The translations under genes were made by a program, and so were the position numbers. From Burkholderia sp. Leaf177 (GTDB lineage: Bacteria; Pseudomonadota; Gammaproteobacteria; Burkholderiales; Burkholderiaceae), in the NCBI RefSeq assembly GCF_001424345.1, contig NZ_LMPF01000021.1, positions 168,741 through 232,740 on the forward strand: a DNA stretch of 64,000 bases, written 5' to 3'. Each line of letters opens with the position of its first letter. The first letter of the stretch is position 1. The notes below the pieces were generated by a model. It saw only the letters and a list, made by a program, of their open reading frames with translations. It ran no database searches and was not told where the DNA came from. Below, one piece after another: positions 9,424-18,361 of the stretch.

Positions 9424-9947
9424 GCAATCGCGACGAATACCGGCCAGGCCCGGCCGCCGGCGCCGAGATCCAGAAGGATGGCGAAAAATGGACGCTGGTT
9501 CTCACGCGAGAGTTGCGCCATGCGCCCGAGAAAGTGTGGAGCGCGTTGACGGACCCGGCCAGCCTGCGTGAATGGGCGCCCTTCGATGCCGACCGGAGCC
9601 TCGCGTCTGTTGGCCCCGTCAAGCTTTCAACGGTCGGCATGCCGACGCCGGTCATCTCCGAGACGAAGGTGACGCGTGCCGAGGCGCCTACTTTGCTCGA
9701 ATATCGATGGGGCGACAACGACCTTCGATGGCAACTCGAACCGCTCAATGATGGCACACGGCTCACGTTATGGCACAACATCGACCGCAATTTCATATCG
9801 ATGGGCGCAGCCGGATGGCATATCTGCCTCGATGTCCTCGACCAGTTCGTGGCCGGCGATCCGCTTGGGCGAATTGTAGGCGGTGAAGCAATGAGCTTTG
9901 ATTGGCCGCGTCTCAAGACCGAATACGAGACGCTGTTCGGTATATGA
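9420..9947 (+). CDS. AHSA1/SRPBCC-domain protein
   Basis: A 175-residue protein with an Aha1-C-terminal/START-like fold: LTRELRHAPEKVWSALTDPA at about 30-50 opens the domain, and the cavity-forming strands follow. The family binds hydrophobic ligands; the bacterial members linked to ArsR repressors are poorly characterised. It is cytosolic. Translationally coupled to the ArsR gene (ATGA overlap) and followed 25 bases later by a DUF1801 gene, so the three form an operon. The function beyond ligand binding is not known. Confidence 0.85.
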   Translation: MSNRDEYRPGPAAGAEIQKDGEKWTLVLTRELRHAPEKVWSALTDPASLREWAPFDADRSLASVGPVKLSTVGMPTPVISETKVTRAEAPTLLEYRWGDNDLRWQLEPLNDGTRLTLWHNIDRNFISMGAAGWHICLDVLDQFVAGDPLGRIVGGEAMSFDWPRLKTEYETLFGI

Positions 9948-9972
9948 AGGCCGGACGTTTCAGGAGAGGAAC

Positions 9973-10389
9973 ATGAATAAGGCGAGTCCGGTGGACGACG
10001 CGCTGGCCCCTGGGCTTATCGATGAAAAAATCGCCGGGCTCGGCGACTGGCGCGGCAAAACGTTAAGCAGGATGCGCGCGCTGATCAAGGACGCGGACCC
10101 CGAAGTCGTCGAGCAATGGAAGTGGATGGGCACGCCGGTCTGGTCGCACGACGGAATCATTTGCTCGGGCGAGTCGTATAAGTCGGTGGTGAAACTGACG
10201 TTTGCGAAAGGCGCTTCGTTGAAGGATCCGTCTAAGCTATTCAACTCGAGCCTCGATGGAAACACACGGCGCGCCATCGATATCCACGAGGGCGAGGAAA
10301 TCGATTCCGCCGCGTTCAAAGCGCTTATTGGCGAAGCGGTCGCTCTCAATGCAACGGGTGTGAAAGCAAAGAAGAAAGCGAAACCTTGA
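9973..10389 (+). CDS. DUF1801-domain protein
   Basis: A 138-residue protein with a YdhG/DUF1801-like fold: the signature region around VVEQWKWMGTPVWSHDGIICSG is followed by LTFAKGASLKDPSKLFNSSL and a lysine-rich tail. The biochemical role of the family is not established. The start follows AGGAG at 9962-9966, six bases upstream. Third gene of the ArsR/AHSA1 operon; such proteins are frequently found with AHSA1 genes. A T-rich stretch follows the stop but no clear hairpin. Confidence 0.82.
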   Translation: MNKASPVDDALAPGLIDEKIAGLGDWRGKTLSRMRALIKDADPEVVEQWKWMGTPVWSHDGIICSGESYKSVVKLTFAKGASLKDPSKLFNSSLDGNTRRAIDIHEGEEIDSAAFKALIGEAVALNATGVKAKKKAKP

Positions 10390-10402
10390 TCGGTTTTTTG
10401 AA

Positions 10403-11329
10403 CTACTGCTTCCTGAGTTCTTCGGTAACGAAGTCAACGAATGCCCGCGCCACTTTGCGCGTGGAGCGCCCGAGCGGGAAATAAGCGTGGACGGGTAAGC
10501 CCGCCGTCTTGCAGTCGGCAAGAACGAGTACGAGCGACCCGCAGTTCAGTTCGTCCTGGCATCCCCACAAAGGCGCGGACGTGATTCCCAGGCCTCCCGT
10601 TGCGCACGCAATGGCGCCCGCTATTGAATTGGTCGAGATGTGGGGATGAAGCTCGACATCGACTGTTTTTCCATCGACTTCGAATCGCCATGAGGCCGCC
10701 CGCGTTGCGGCCGGGCCACCAACAATCCTGTGCCGCGTCAAGTCTTCGGGCACAAGCGGCGTTCCTGCGCGTTCCAGATAAGAAGGCGCGGCAACGATCA
10801 CGCGCGGGATCGTCGCGATGAATCTGGATGTGCCCGATGCATCGGGAAGATTGCCCACGCGCAATGCAACATCGACCCCTTCGCGCACTACGTCCTGCCA
10901 TTTATCATCGAGCAGCAGTTCAATGTTGAGCTGCGGATGACGCTCGGCGAAGATCGAGAGACGTGGCATCACCACACGCAGGCCCATTGTCGTTGTCATG
11001 CCGACCCGCAGCAACCCACGTAATTCCCCACTCTCACGCACGCTGTTTTCGGCGTCTTCCAGCGCTGCCAGAATGGGCTCGACACGAGCCAAAAATTCCG
11101 CGCCCGCCTCGGTCAAAACCACGGCGCGGGTACTTCTCGACAACAGCTTGGCGCCAAGTCCCGCTTCAAGGTCCGCAACCATTCGCGACACTTGCGACTG
11201 AGCCAGCCCGAACTCGCGCGCCGCCGCAGAAAAGCTCCCCAGATGCGCAACGCGCGCATACAGCTTGAGGCTCAAGAAGTCTTTCACGCGTCTGGTCCCT
11301 CCCGTGCGATGCGTCAGGCCGTCACTCAT
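10403..11329 (-). CDS. LysR-family regulator
   Basis: A 308-residue LysR regulator with the HTH at about 18-75 (GSFSAAAREFGLAQSQVSRMV) and an effector domain of the CrgA/DsdC-like group (GLLRVGMTTTMGLRVVMPRL). It is divergent from the NmrA-type oxidoreductase gene, with 147 bases between the starts, so it probably controls that gene and the small gene after it. It converges on the DUF1801 gene. The effector is unknown. Confidence 0.9.
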   Translation of the reverse strand: MSDGLTHRTGGTRRVKDFLSLKLYARVAHLGSFSAAAREFGLAQSQVSRMVADLEAGLGAKLLSRSTRAVVLTEAGAEFLARVEPILAALEDAENSVRESGELRGLLRVGMTTTMGLRVVMPRLSIFAERHPQLNIELLLDDKWQDVVREGVDVALRVGNLPDASGTSRFIATIPRVIVAAPSYLERAGTPLVPEDLTRHRIVGGPAATRAASWRFEVDGKTVDVELHPHISTNSIAGAIACATGGLGITSAPLWGCQDELNCGSLVLVLADCKTAGLPVHAYFPLGRSTRKVARAFVDFVTEELRKQ

Positions 11330-11476
11330 GCTAACCCAGCATAAATCTTAGCGATATCCAATGGCTACCGCCCTTTTGCACGAGGCCGCATTCTTCACTC
11401 ACCGGCAGCGATGCGCAAACAACCGAAGCGCAACGCAACCGCCGAGCAAACCTCTCTTACGCAAAGGATGATTATC

Positions 11477-12364
11477 ATGAACCGCAAAGTATTGATTACC
11501 GGCGCTACAGGCGACACGGGCCGCGCCGCCGTCAAGGAATCCATTAAAGCCGGGCTGACGGTGCGCGCGCTGGTGCGTCGTATCGACCAACGCTCCGCTG
11601 CGCTCGAAGCGCTCGGCGCACAAGTGGTGGTGGGCGACCTGCAAAATATCGATGAAATCCGCGCCGCAATGGAAGGCGTGGATGCCGCCTATCTCGTCTA
11701 TCCGGTGGCGCCGGGACTGATCACCGCGACTGCCTATTTCGCACAGGCGGCGCGCGAAGCCGGCGTCTCGACCATCGTCAATCTCTCGCAGCGTTCGGCA
11801 AGCCGCACGTCGAAGAGCCCTTCATCGAAAGATCATTATGTCGCCGAGCAAATGCTGAGCGCATCGGGTCTGAACGTGATTCATCTGCGTCCCACCTACT
11901 TTCTCGAATGGCTTTTCTATCCGTGGCAACTGCCGCTGTTCCTTGAAAAAGGCATCTTGCGCATGCCGGTTGGCAAGGGACGGCATGCCGCTATCAGCGC
12001 TGAAGACCAGGGCCGCGTGATCGCTGCATTGCTGAAGAATCCGGACGGACATGGCGGCCAGACTTATCCGCTATTCGGGCCGGTCGAGATGGATCATGAA
12101 CAGATGGCGGCGGAACTTAGCGAAGCGCTCGGCCGCAAGATCGTTTTCGAAGATGTATCGATCGATGAATACCGCCGTTCCATGCAATCGGCCGGCGTGC
12201 CGGACTACGTGGTCAACCACCTTTGCGCTGCAATGGACGACTACCAGCGCGGCGTGATGTCCGGCATGAACGATAACGTCGAAAAACTGACCGGACGCAA
12301 ACCGATGAGCGTCGGGGAATTCGCCCGCGCTCATGCGGATCGCCTGAATCCGCAAGCTTCTTAA
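11477..12364 (+). CDS. NmrA-like NAD(P)-binding oxidoreductase
   Basis: A 295-residue atypical short-chain dehydrogenase. The nucleotide-binding motif GATGDTG lies at 9-15, and the fold continues with ALVRRIDQRSAALEALGAQVVVGDL, as in NmrA/QOR2 proteins that sense or reduce with NADPH. The usual SDR catalytic Tyr-x3-Lys is not evident. The start at 11477 follows AAGG; an in-frame ATG nine bases upstream is a weaker choice. A small isomerase-like gene follows after 26 bases, so the two form an operon under the divergent LysR gene. The substrate is unknown. Confidence 0.85.
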   Translation: MNRKVLITGATGDTGRAAVKESIKAGLTVRALVRRIDQRSAALEALGAQVVVGDLQNIDEIRAAMEGVDAAYLVYPVAPGLITATAYFAQAAREAGVSTIVNLSQRSASRTSKSPSSKDHYVAEQMLSASGLNVIHLRPTYFLEWLFYPWQLPLFLEKGILRMPVGKGRHAAISAEDQGRVIAALLKNPDGHGGQTYPLFGPVEMDHEQMAAELSEALGRKIVFEDVSIDEYRRSMQSAGVPDYVVNHLCAAMDDYQRGVMSGMNDNVEKLTGRKPMSVGEFARAHADRLNPQAS

Positions 12365-12390
12365 CCTCGCATTCTCATACTGGAAAAATC

Positions 12391-12678
12391 ATGAAAGTCA
12401 TGGCCGTTGGATCGCTGGTTCCGCTTACCCCGGAACAGCTTGCGCACTACATGCCGACCGAAGTTCCCGCCACTTTGCAGTTGTACCTCGACGGCAAGAT
12501 GGAACAATTCTGGATGCGGGAAAACGGAGTGGGCGTGATCTTCCTGATGAGCGTGGATTCCGTCGATGAAGCTAATCGGCTTTTAAAGGCGCTGCCGCTA
12601 GGCGTCGATAATCTGCTGACCTTCGAGCTTTATCCAATCGTTCCGCTCGCGCCGTTAGGTACTTTAATCAAACACTAA
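12391..12678 (+). CDS. small muconolactone-isomerase-like protein
   Basis: A 95-residue protein with a ferredoxin-like dimeric alpha/beta-barrel pattern: MKVMAVGSLVPLTPEQLAHY, a central helix, then a strand with GVGVIFLMSVDSVDEA and FELYPIVPLAPL. The closest family resemblance is to muconolactone delta-isomerase/YciI-like small proteins. No catalytic assignment is possible. Downstream of the NmrA gene in the same operon and followed by an inverted repeat at 12691-12709. Confidence 0.65.
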   Translation: MKVMAVGSLVPLTPEQLAHYMPTEVPATLQLYLDGKMEQFWMRENGVGVIFLMSVDSVDEANRLLKALPLGVDNLLTFELYPIVPLAPLGTLIKH

Positions 12679-12690
12679 GCGTGATGCGCA

Positions 12691-12709
12691 AGGTCCGATA
12701 ATCGGACCT
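12691..12709 (+). terminator. inverted repeat, probable terminator
   Basis: AGGTCCGAT and ATCGGACCT form a 9-bp inverted repeat around one base; in RNA a shorter stem with a small loop would form. It is followed by GC and a short CTTTCCT, so the T-tract is weak. It lies between convergent genes. Confidence 0.5.
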
Positions 12710-12736
12710 CGCGCTTTCCTGGTTGTATCGACCCGC

Positions 12737-13927
12737 CTAATTGTCCGGATTCGCCAACACGAAGTTGCGCAACGCGCTGTACTCCGGGTCGATGATCTTG
12801 CCGTCTATCAAAACACCCCACGACGTATTGCCGCTATCCAGGCAGTAGTACATCACCGACTCGATGCTGTCCGTCTTGCGCGCGGCGTAAAACCGGGTGA
12901 GCCGCTCGGTGATATACGTCGCGCGGAACGCCTGACTGTCTTCCGGGTTGGCGTTCCACTCCGTGATCATGAAAGGCACGCCGTAGCGTTTCTTGCAGTA
13001 AGCGGGAAGGTCGAAATTGGGGCCGCCGCCGTTGACCCCGATATTGAAGATATCCCCGTAGACCTCGTAGTTATGCCACGTCGTCAAATCCCAGCGCAGT
13101 TGCGGATGACCCGTCGAGCCATCCGGCTGCACGCCGTCCCAAAGTGCGTCGGATGCGCCAATGTCTGCAACGCAAAAGTTGATGCCGCATTTCGCGGCCG
13201 GCTGAACCGACTTCACGCCGTCGATCATGCCGCGCATGACACCTCGCATGACGGGCCAGTTCGTGTTGTTGAAGTCCGTGACCCGATTGCCCGCGGACGA
13301 TGAATCAATGACCGTTTGCGACCGGCGCGTCAGTTCATTGCCGCATTCGTACATGGTCACGCCGTAGGGCATGAGTGCAGCGGCTACGGTCGAGCCTGAC
13401 TGGTAACCCTGGTTATACGCAATGGCCTCGCTGCCCCAGACAGTGCCGGACGCGTCTGTCAGGCTTTCATCGATGCAGACGAAGAGACTAATGCCCGTTC
13501 CGACAAAAGCCTTGGCCATGTTCACCAGCGCGTTCAGCGACCGTGTGTCGAAGCACGTCAACCGATACGTGGTGCATCCGAGTGCCTGAAGGATCGCCAC
13601 GGTTTGTGCCGGCGTATAGAGGTAATCGTAGTGCCCGTTCATCCCGTAGAACATGCCCGACGCAACGTTGACAGAAGAGTCCGTTGCTACGTTCGTTTGT
13701 TCGGGCACTGCAACCTCGGACGCAGCGCCGCTCGCCGCTGCGGGTGCTGCGGCGACGGGAGGATCGGCGGTCACCACACTGGCGCCAGCCGGCGATGCCG
13801 CGACACTCACGCCTTTTGAACCGGCGGCTCCATCTGATCCGCCACCACCGCCGCCTCCGCAAGCAGAAAGCATGTAGCTGCCGCCGACAGCGCAAACACG
13901 AGTTAAAAATGAACGGCGACTGAGCAT
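12737..13927 (-). CDS. lipoprotein glycoside hydrolase, clan GH-A-like TIM barrel
   Basis: A 396-residue predicted exported lipoprotein. The N terminus carries a twin-arginine SRRSFL motif and a lipobox LSAC with Cys23, then a seven-glycine run and an Ala/Pro/Val-rich linker to about 90. The catalytic domain shows YECGNEL with Glu198 as likely acid/base, and ITEWNA with Glu323 as likely nucleophile, the spacing seen in retaining clan GH-A enzymes such as GH5 or GH39. The start at 13927 is set by the signal peptide; the frame is open to 14005. It lies next to polysaccharide genes, so it may trim an exopolysaccharide. Substrate unknown. Confidence 0.72.
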   Translation of the reverse strand: MLSRRSFLTRVCAVGGSYMLSACGGGGGGGSDGAAGSKGVSVAASPAGASVVTADPPVAAAPAAASGAASEVAVPEQTNVATDSSVNVASGMFYGMNGHYDYLYTPAQTVAILQALGCTTYRLTCFDTRSLNALVNMAKAFVGTGISLFVCIDESLTDASGTVWGSEAIAYNQGYQSGSTVAAALMPYGVTMYECGNELTRRSQTVIDSSSAGNRVTDFNNTNWPVMRGVMRGMIDGVKSVQPAAKCGINFCVADIGASDALWDGVQPDGSTGHPQLRWDLTTWHNYEVYGDIFNIGVNGGGPNFDLPAYCKKRYGVPFMITEWNANPEDSQAFRATYITERLTRFYAARKTDSIESVMYYCLDSGNTSWGVLIDGKIIDPEYSALRNFVLANPDN

Positions 13928-14305
13928 GACGAGTTCCCCGACATCCGGATGGCGGACGGCGTTAGTTTTGTATGACGAAATGTTGGACCGTTGCGGGTAA
14001 AACATTTGCAGGCGGTCATTGAGAAAAACGGCGCCAATCCAAGCGCGCTTTCATCCGCATTAACGGCACATGCGTCCGAATGTTTAGCGTCTGCTGAAGA
14101 TTTTTATGACTGGACGAATTGAAGAAGGGCGTCGTAGCAACGCCTTAATGAGGGTCGGAGTGCGCGAGCCGTCGGCAGCGAAGCGATTGACCCGACTTTT
14201 TCTTTGCCAAATATAGCGTAGGGATACTTATCAAATGGCAGCGCCGTTGAATTCGGCGAAGCGGTTTTCGTTATATTTTTTAGTTACACCGCTCGCCTGG
14301 CAATC
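13928..14305. other. 378-base gap without a recognised gene
   Basis: The gap separates the glycoside hydrolase and ATP-grasp genes, both on the minus strand. It should contain the promoter of the hydrolase gene, but no convincing -35/-10 pair was picked out. An imperfect inverted repeat (GGGCGT ... ACGCC) lies at about 14127-14141. No open frame with gene-like codon use was seen. Confidence 0.5.
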
Positions 14306-15370
14306 TCAACCTTGTCGGGAAGGCCTCAAACGTTCCCATTTAAGGTCTGAGAAACACGGGCCTTGGGTCGCCTCGCTGAACTTGACGTCGTTGTGCTCGG
14401 CGTTCCATTCCATGACCTGAACGTTACCGTCAACATCCACGGTCAGATCCCAACCGACACAACGTGCGAACGGAATTTTCTTGTGCAGATCGAGCACGGT
14501 GGCGACGCATTTTGAAAAGGCCGGGATGCTCAAGCCATCGAATTTGATCTTGGAATCCGGATGCTCTTCAAGTGCCATCCAATTGGCAAGATATCCTTGC
14601 GCATACAGTTTTCCGCTCGCGAGATCAACGGGAACACAGATCTCGCTGTCCGGTTGTATGTGGGTGTCCTTCATCCTGCCGAGACGTAAAAAGCAGGCGC
14701 GGATGGAAATCACGCCGGCGTCGTCTACAACCGATGTAAGCCGCAGCGTGGCAACGGCATTGGACGCGAAGTCATTGAACATTTTGTGCTGGACAATGAA
14801 CCGCTGGATCACACCGTTTCCTAGCGACCTGATTGCATCGACATTGAAGTTCTCGCGACTGAAAAAGAACACGCCCTTGCCTTGCAAGGAATTGTCGAGC
14901 TTGAAGACGATGTTCTCAGCGCGTCCAAAGACAAATTCCTCTACTTCAGCTTGAGGAATTGCGATGTGGTCGGAGGTAAAGAACAGGTCGTTGACGAAGT
15001 AAGCAATGTCCGGGAAAGTGTCGCTGCTGAAAATGATGCGAGACAAAGGCTTTAGGCTTGAGATCTTTCCGTAAGGACCTTTCATTTTGGGTACAACTAC
15101 ACTCCCGTAATAATTATCGGGAATCCAGCCTTCCTTGAAGGTACCGGTGAAAGCCGCATACACACGCAGCCAGGGAGCGTAGCGACTGTTGCCAAGCACC
15201 TCTTGCGCGTATGTATCGGCCAGCCTCAAGTTGACGGGGTCGGTCTTGCCATGCTTCTTCTCAAGCACCTTGAATATGGTCTTTGCTTGCGACTCATGGT
15301 CTTTGTCGAACTTGTGGCGGGCAGCTTTTTTAATGGACTTTCTGACTAGTGTTTCAACATCGACGCGCAT
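14306..15370 (-). CDS. sugar-transfer-associated ATP-grasp protein
   Basis: A 354-residue protein matching the ATP-grasp family found in capsule and exopolysaccharide loci. Visible elements are FKLDNSLQGKGVFFFSRENF at about 160-180 (the glycine-containing nucleotide loop region), QRFIVQHKMFNDFASNAVATLR, and the C-terminal metal-binding stretch CVGWDLTVDVDGNVQVMEWNAEHN. Family members are thought to ligate amino acids or similar acids to sugars, but the reaction is not established. The gene is less GC-rich than its neighbours, which fits an acquired polysaccharide locus. It points away from the GT2 and flippase genes and is separated from them by about 610 bases. Confidence 0.78.
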   Translation of the reverse strand: MRVDVETLVRKSIKKAARHKFDKDHESQAKTIFKVLEKKHGKTDPVNLRLADTYAQEVLGNSRYAPWLRVYAAFTGTFKEGWIPDNYYGSVVVPKMKGPYGKISSLKPLSRIIFSSDTFPDIAYFVNDLFFTSDHIAIPQAEVEEFVFGRAENIVFKLDNSLQGKGVFFFSRENFNVDAIRSLGNGVIQRFIVQHKMFNDFASNAVATLRLTSVVDDAGVISIRACFLRLGRMKDTHIQPDSEICVPVDLASGKLYAQGYLANWMALEEHPDSKIKFDGLSIPAFSKCVATVLDLHKKIPFARCVGWDLTVDVDGNVQVMEWNAEHNDVKFSEATQGPCFSDLKWERLRPSRQG

Positions 15371-15980
15371 CGTGCATGTTCCGTTTCTTTACGAGTTTGT
15401 TAGGCAGCCAATGCCATCCTTTGTGCTGACAGTTCGAGCAAGATGGATGCCTTCTATTGGCCAGGCGCACAGTAAGTCACGGACCCGTGCATTGGTCAAT
15501 AGCGATAATAAGAACGTAAGCTTTCGCGATATAGATATTAAGAATTGCTGAGCATATCGAACTATCAGAAATTCGTTACAGGACTATGGCGAAAACGGCT
15601 ACCAGCAAGCGCTGGCGCAACGCCTCTGAATTCCTCAGCTTAATCGGCCATTAGCTCCGGACTTTGCGCCGCTCGGTGCGTCATATCATTTCAGCGGTTT
15701 ATGCTTCACTGCAGCATAAACGCTATCATGCAAGCCGGGCAATAAAGCCTGACTTCCATCGATCATGTTCTTTCCCAGTTATCGACTTGACGGCACCGGC
15801 TCGACCCCGACTCTTGAAGCACTAGCGGCGGTTATCCGGGACCTGTTTCCAATCACCGCCCTTCAATCACCCTGCACTTTCGAGATTTTCTGGAAGTTAA
15901 AATCGCCTGGGCTGCGTCCTGCAACGCCTTACGGTTTCTCTCGATCGCGGCACGGAATCTCCAGTCAGCACTGAGGCACT
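15371..15980. other. 610-base gap between divergent polysaccharide genes
   Basis: Relatively AT-rich for this genome. It separates the ATP-grasp gene (-) from the GT2 gene (+) and must hold both promoters. A 69-codon frame at 15765-15974 ends just before the GT2 start, but its third positions are not GC-rich and it resembles nothing, so it is not called. No clear promoter or repeat was identified. Confidence 0.5.
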
Positions 15981-17000
15981 ATGGAACCCGTTACGATCGT
16001 CATCTGCAACTACAACTACGAGCGCTTCCTTTCGCAAGCAATCGAGTCGGCACTTGCGCAGGACTATCCGGCCACACGTGTCGTAATCGTTGACGACGGG
16101 TCGACCGACGGGTCGCGCGCACTCATCGAAAGTTATGGGTCACGCATTTCGTCTGTCTTCAAGGAAAACGGCGGCCAGGTGTCGGCCTACAATCGCGCTG
16201 TCGATCTGATCGATACCGAGTACGCGATCCTGCTGGATTCAGACGACGTTCTCTATGCCAGCGCGGTGTCGGACGTAATGCAGGTGTTCAATAGCGGCGA
16301 TTATGCGAAGGTCCAGTTCCGGCTCGACGTGATCGATTCCGCGGGCGGCATGATGGGCGTTCACGTGCCGCACTCGGAACCGCCATCGGACTGCGGCACC
16401 TTGCTCAGGCAAGGCTGGTTATATCCGTCGCCACCGGCATCGGGCAATGCGTATCGCGTCAGCGCGCTCAAGCAGATTTTTCCCGTGCCGGAATCGGGCA
16501 TCAACCGCTATGGCGCGGATTTCTACGCCATCTATGGTGTCGTGCTGCTGGGTTCGGTTGCAACGATTCCCAAGTCGCTCGGTGGGTATCGGGTGCATCA
16601 TACGAGTGCGCCGAGCGTGTCATTTGCCAATGCAGAAAGCATGGTCAAGGGATCGAGCGCGCTCAGCATGCGATGGGCGACCTTGCAGGATATCGCGCGC
16701 TCGCGCCTGAAAGTCGATTTGCCGGTATCGTTTCACGACTTCTCTCACGAGAAAGCGCATTTTTGCTCCCGCGTTTATCGCGCACCGCTTGCAACACGCT
16801 GGCGCTGGATGACGCGGGAGTCGCAAAGCTATTTGCATTCGATCATTGCAAACCCGTTCTGGAGCCTTAAAAAGAAAGTGGGTACGCTCGTGTTGTCGAG
16901 CATGTGCCTTGTACCTTATTCGCCGTTGTCGGATTTCGCGGTCCGTTATATCGCCAATCCGCTAGGCCGCCGCCGTGCTGTAGCGCGTCAGGCGAGCTAA
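15981..17000 (+). CDS. family 2 glycosyltransferase
   Basis: A 339-residue GT-A-fold transferase. VTIVICNYNYERFLSQAIES opens the nucleotide-sugar domain, DDGSTDGS lies at 38-45, and DSDD at 86-89 is the metal-binding DxD-type motif. It transfers a sugar from a nucleotide donor to a lipid-linked or saccharide acceptor at the cytosolic membrane face; donor and acceptor are unknown. The start is supported by GAGG five bases upstream. The flippase gene follows after 51 bases on the same strand, so the pair likely forms an operon for a surface glycan. Confidence 0.9.
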   Translation: MEPVTIVICNYNYERFLSQAIESALAQDYPATRVVIVDDGSTDGSRALIESYGSRISSVFKENGGQVSAYNRAVDLIDTEYAILLDSDDVLYASAVSDVMQVFNSGDYAKVQFRLDVIDSAGGMMGVHVPHSEPPSDCGTLLRQGWLYPSPPASGNAYRVSALKQIFPVPESGINRYGADFYAIYGVVLLGSVATIPKSLGGYRVHHTSAPSVSFANAESMVKGSSALSMRWATLQDIARSRLKVDLPVSFHDFSHEKAHFCSRVYRAPLATRWRWMTRESQSYLHSIIANPFWSLKKKVGTLVLSSMCLVPYSPLSDFAVRYIANPLGRRRAVARQAS

Positions 17001-17051
17001 GGCGACTTAAGGCGAATAAACACGCCGCTTGGCGAGCTTGATCAAAGAAGC

Positions 17052-18356
17052 ATGGATAAAAAAGAAAACGCCAAGATTCTAGTGTTCGTGTACGGCGGGT
17101 ATGTGATGAGGTATCTGTACCTCATCATTGTGATCCCATTTTACGGACGTGTGCTTGGCGTAACGGAATACGGGCGCGTGCTTGCAGCCATGTCGCTCAT
17201 GAACGTGATCTGGATGCTCGCAAGCTACGGCTTCACTTTCGTTGGCATGCGCGACGTTGCGAAGTCCCCCGAGCGCAGCCATCACAACGATGTGTTTTCG
17301 CTGCATTCCAGCGCGCGGATCTTTACGGGCGCCGTCGGTCTGGCAGTAGGTGTCATCGCCACATTGTGCTCGCCCACGCTCTCCGAGCGGCCACTCATGG
17401 GGCTGTTGGCGACCATGCTCGGCCTCGTGTCTGCATTAAACCTTGGCTGGCTGTTTCAGGGACGTCAGCGATTTCGCACGCCGATCATTATTGAAGTGAT
17501 CGGCTTTGCGATCAGCCTGGTTCTGATTCTTTCAATAGTCAGAGGACCGCAGGACTCGGTCTGGGTGGTCGCGAGCCTCTTGATAGCGGGCGTGATTTCG
17601 TCGGTGATCTCGTATGGGCTGACGTTTGCGCATGTGGGTTTGCCACGGTTCCGCGTGAGCGGCGTGATGCAACTCATGCGCGGCTCCACCATGCTGTTCG
17701 CGTACTCAACGGGATCGGCGGTGCTGACGGCATCGTCGACTTATTTGCTTACGCTGTTGTCGACGCCAGACCAGGTCGGATATTTCGGCGCTGCCGAGCG
17801 CTTTGCGACCATCGGGCTGAGCCTGATGGGCCCGGCCGCGCAAGTTTTTATCCCGACCATTTCAAGGCAACTCGCGCAAGGCGATACCGACGGCGCTCGT
17901 GCAAGCAGCCGGCGTGGCGCGACCTTGTTGATGGGTTACGGAGTACTCGCGTTGCTGGCTGCGCTGAGCCTTTCGCCATTCCTCATGCCGTTGATTCTCG
18001 GCAAGGCGTTCACTCCGAGCGCGCATGTCTTGCAGTGTCTCGCCGTGATGTTCCCGTTCGCCGCGTTCAACGAGTTCGTCGCGTTCTATGTATTTGTGCC
18101 GCGCCAGAAAGATCGTCTGCTGGCAATTGCCGGAATCACATCGGGTCTTGCCAATCTCGCTGCAGCGCTGTTTCTGGCGCCACTGTATGGCGCAATGGGC
18201 ATGGCCGTTGCGCGCGTGACTGGAGAGGCGGCGCTCACCATCATGCTGATCGGTCTGATGATTCGATCGGACATGATTGGATTGATTCCGGGCGTTGGCC
18301 GCGCGACTGCGATGGCGCGCGGCGTCTTTCAGCATGCAGGACGCAAGGATTCGTAA
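17052..18356 (+). CDS. Wzx-type oligosaccharide flippase
   Basis: A 434-residue membrane protein with about 12-14 hydrophobic helices of the polysaccharide-transport (PST/MOP) family. The N terminus GGYVMRYLYLIIVIPFYGRV and YGRVLAAMSLMNVIWMLASY match Wzx/RfbX flippases, which turn undecaprenyl-linked oligosaccharide units across the inner membrane. It follows the GT2 gene in a probable operon. No polymerase (Wzy) or chain-length regulator is present in the window, so the glycan is either completed elsewhere or is a short unit. It converges with the HAD gene, five bases apart. Confidence 0.85.
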   Translation: MDKKENAKILVFVYGGYVMRYLYLIIVIPFYGRVLGVTEYGRVLAAMSLMNVIWMLASYGFTFVGMRDVAKSPERSHHNDVFSLHSSARIFTGAVGLAVGVIATLCSPTLSERPLMGLLATMLGLVSALNLGWLFQGRQRFRTPIIIEVIGFAISLVLILSIVRGPQDSVWVVASLLIAGVISSVISYGLTFAHVGLPRFRVSGVMQLMRGSTMLFAYSTGSAVLTASSTYLLTLLSTPDQVGYFGAAERFATIGLSLMGPAAQVFIPTISRQLAQGDTDGARASSRRGATLLMGYGVLALLAALSLSPFLMPLILGKAFTPSAHVLQCLAVMFPFAAFNEFVAFYVFVPRQKDRLLAIAGITSGLANLAAALFLAPLYGAMGMAVARVTGEAALTIMLIGLMIRSDMIGLIPGVGRATAMARGVFQHAGRKDS

Positions 18357-18361
18357 GCCTT

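Noticed and set aside
15765..15974. 69-codon frame just before the GT2 gene
   Set aside because: Third positions are not GC-rich and the product resembles nothing; treated as non-coding.
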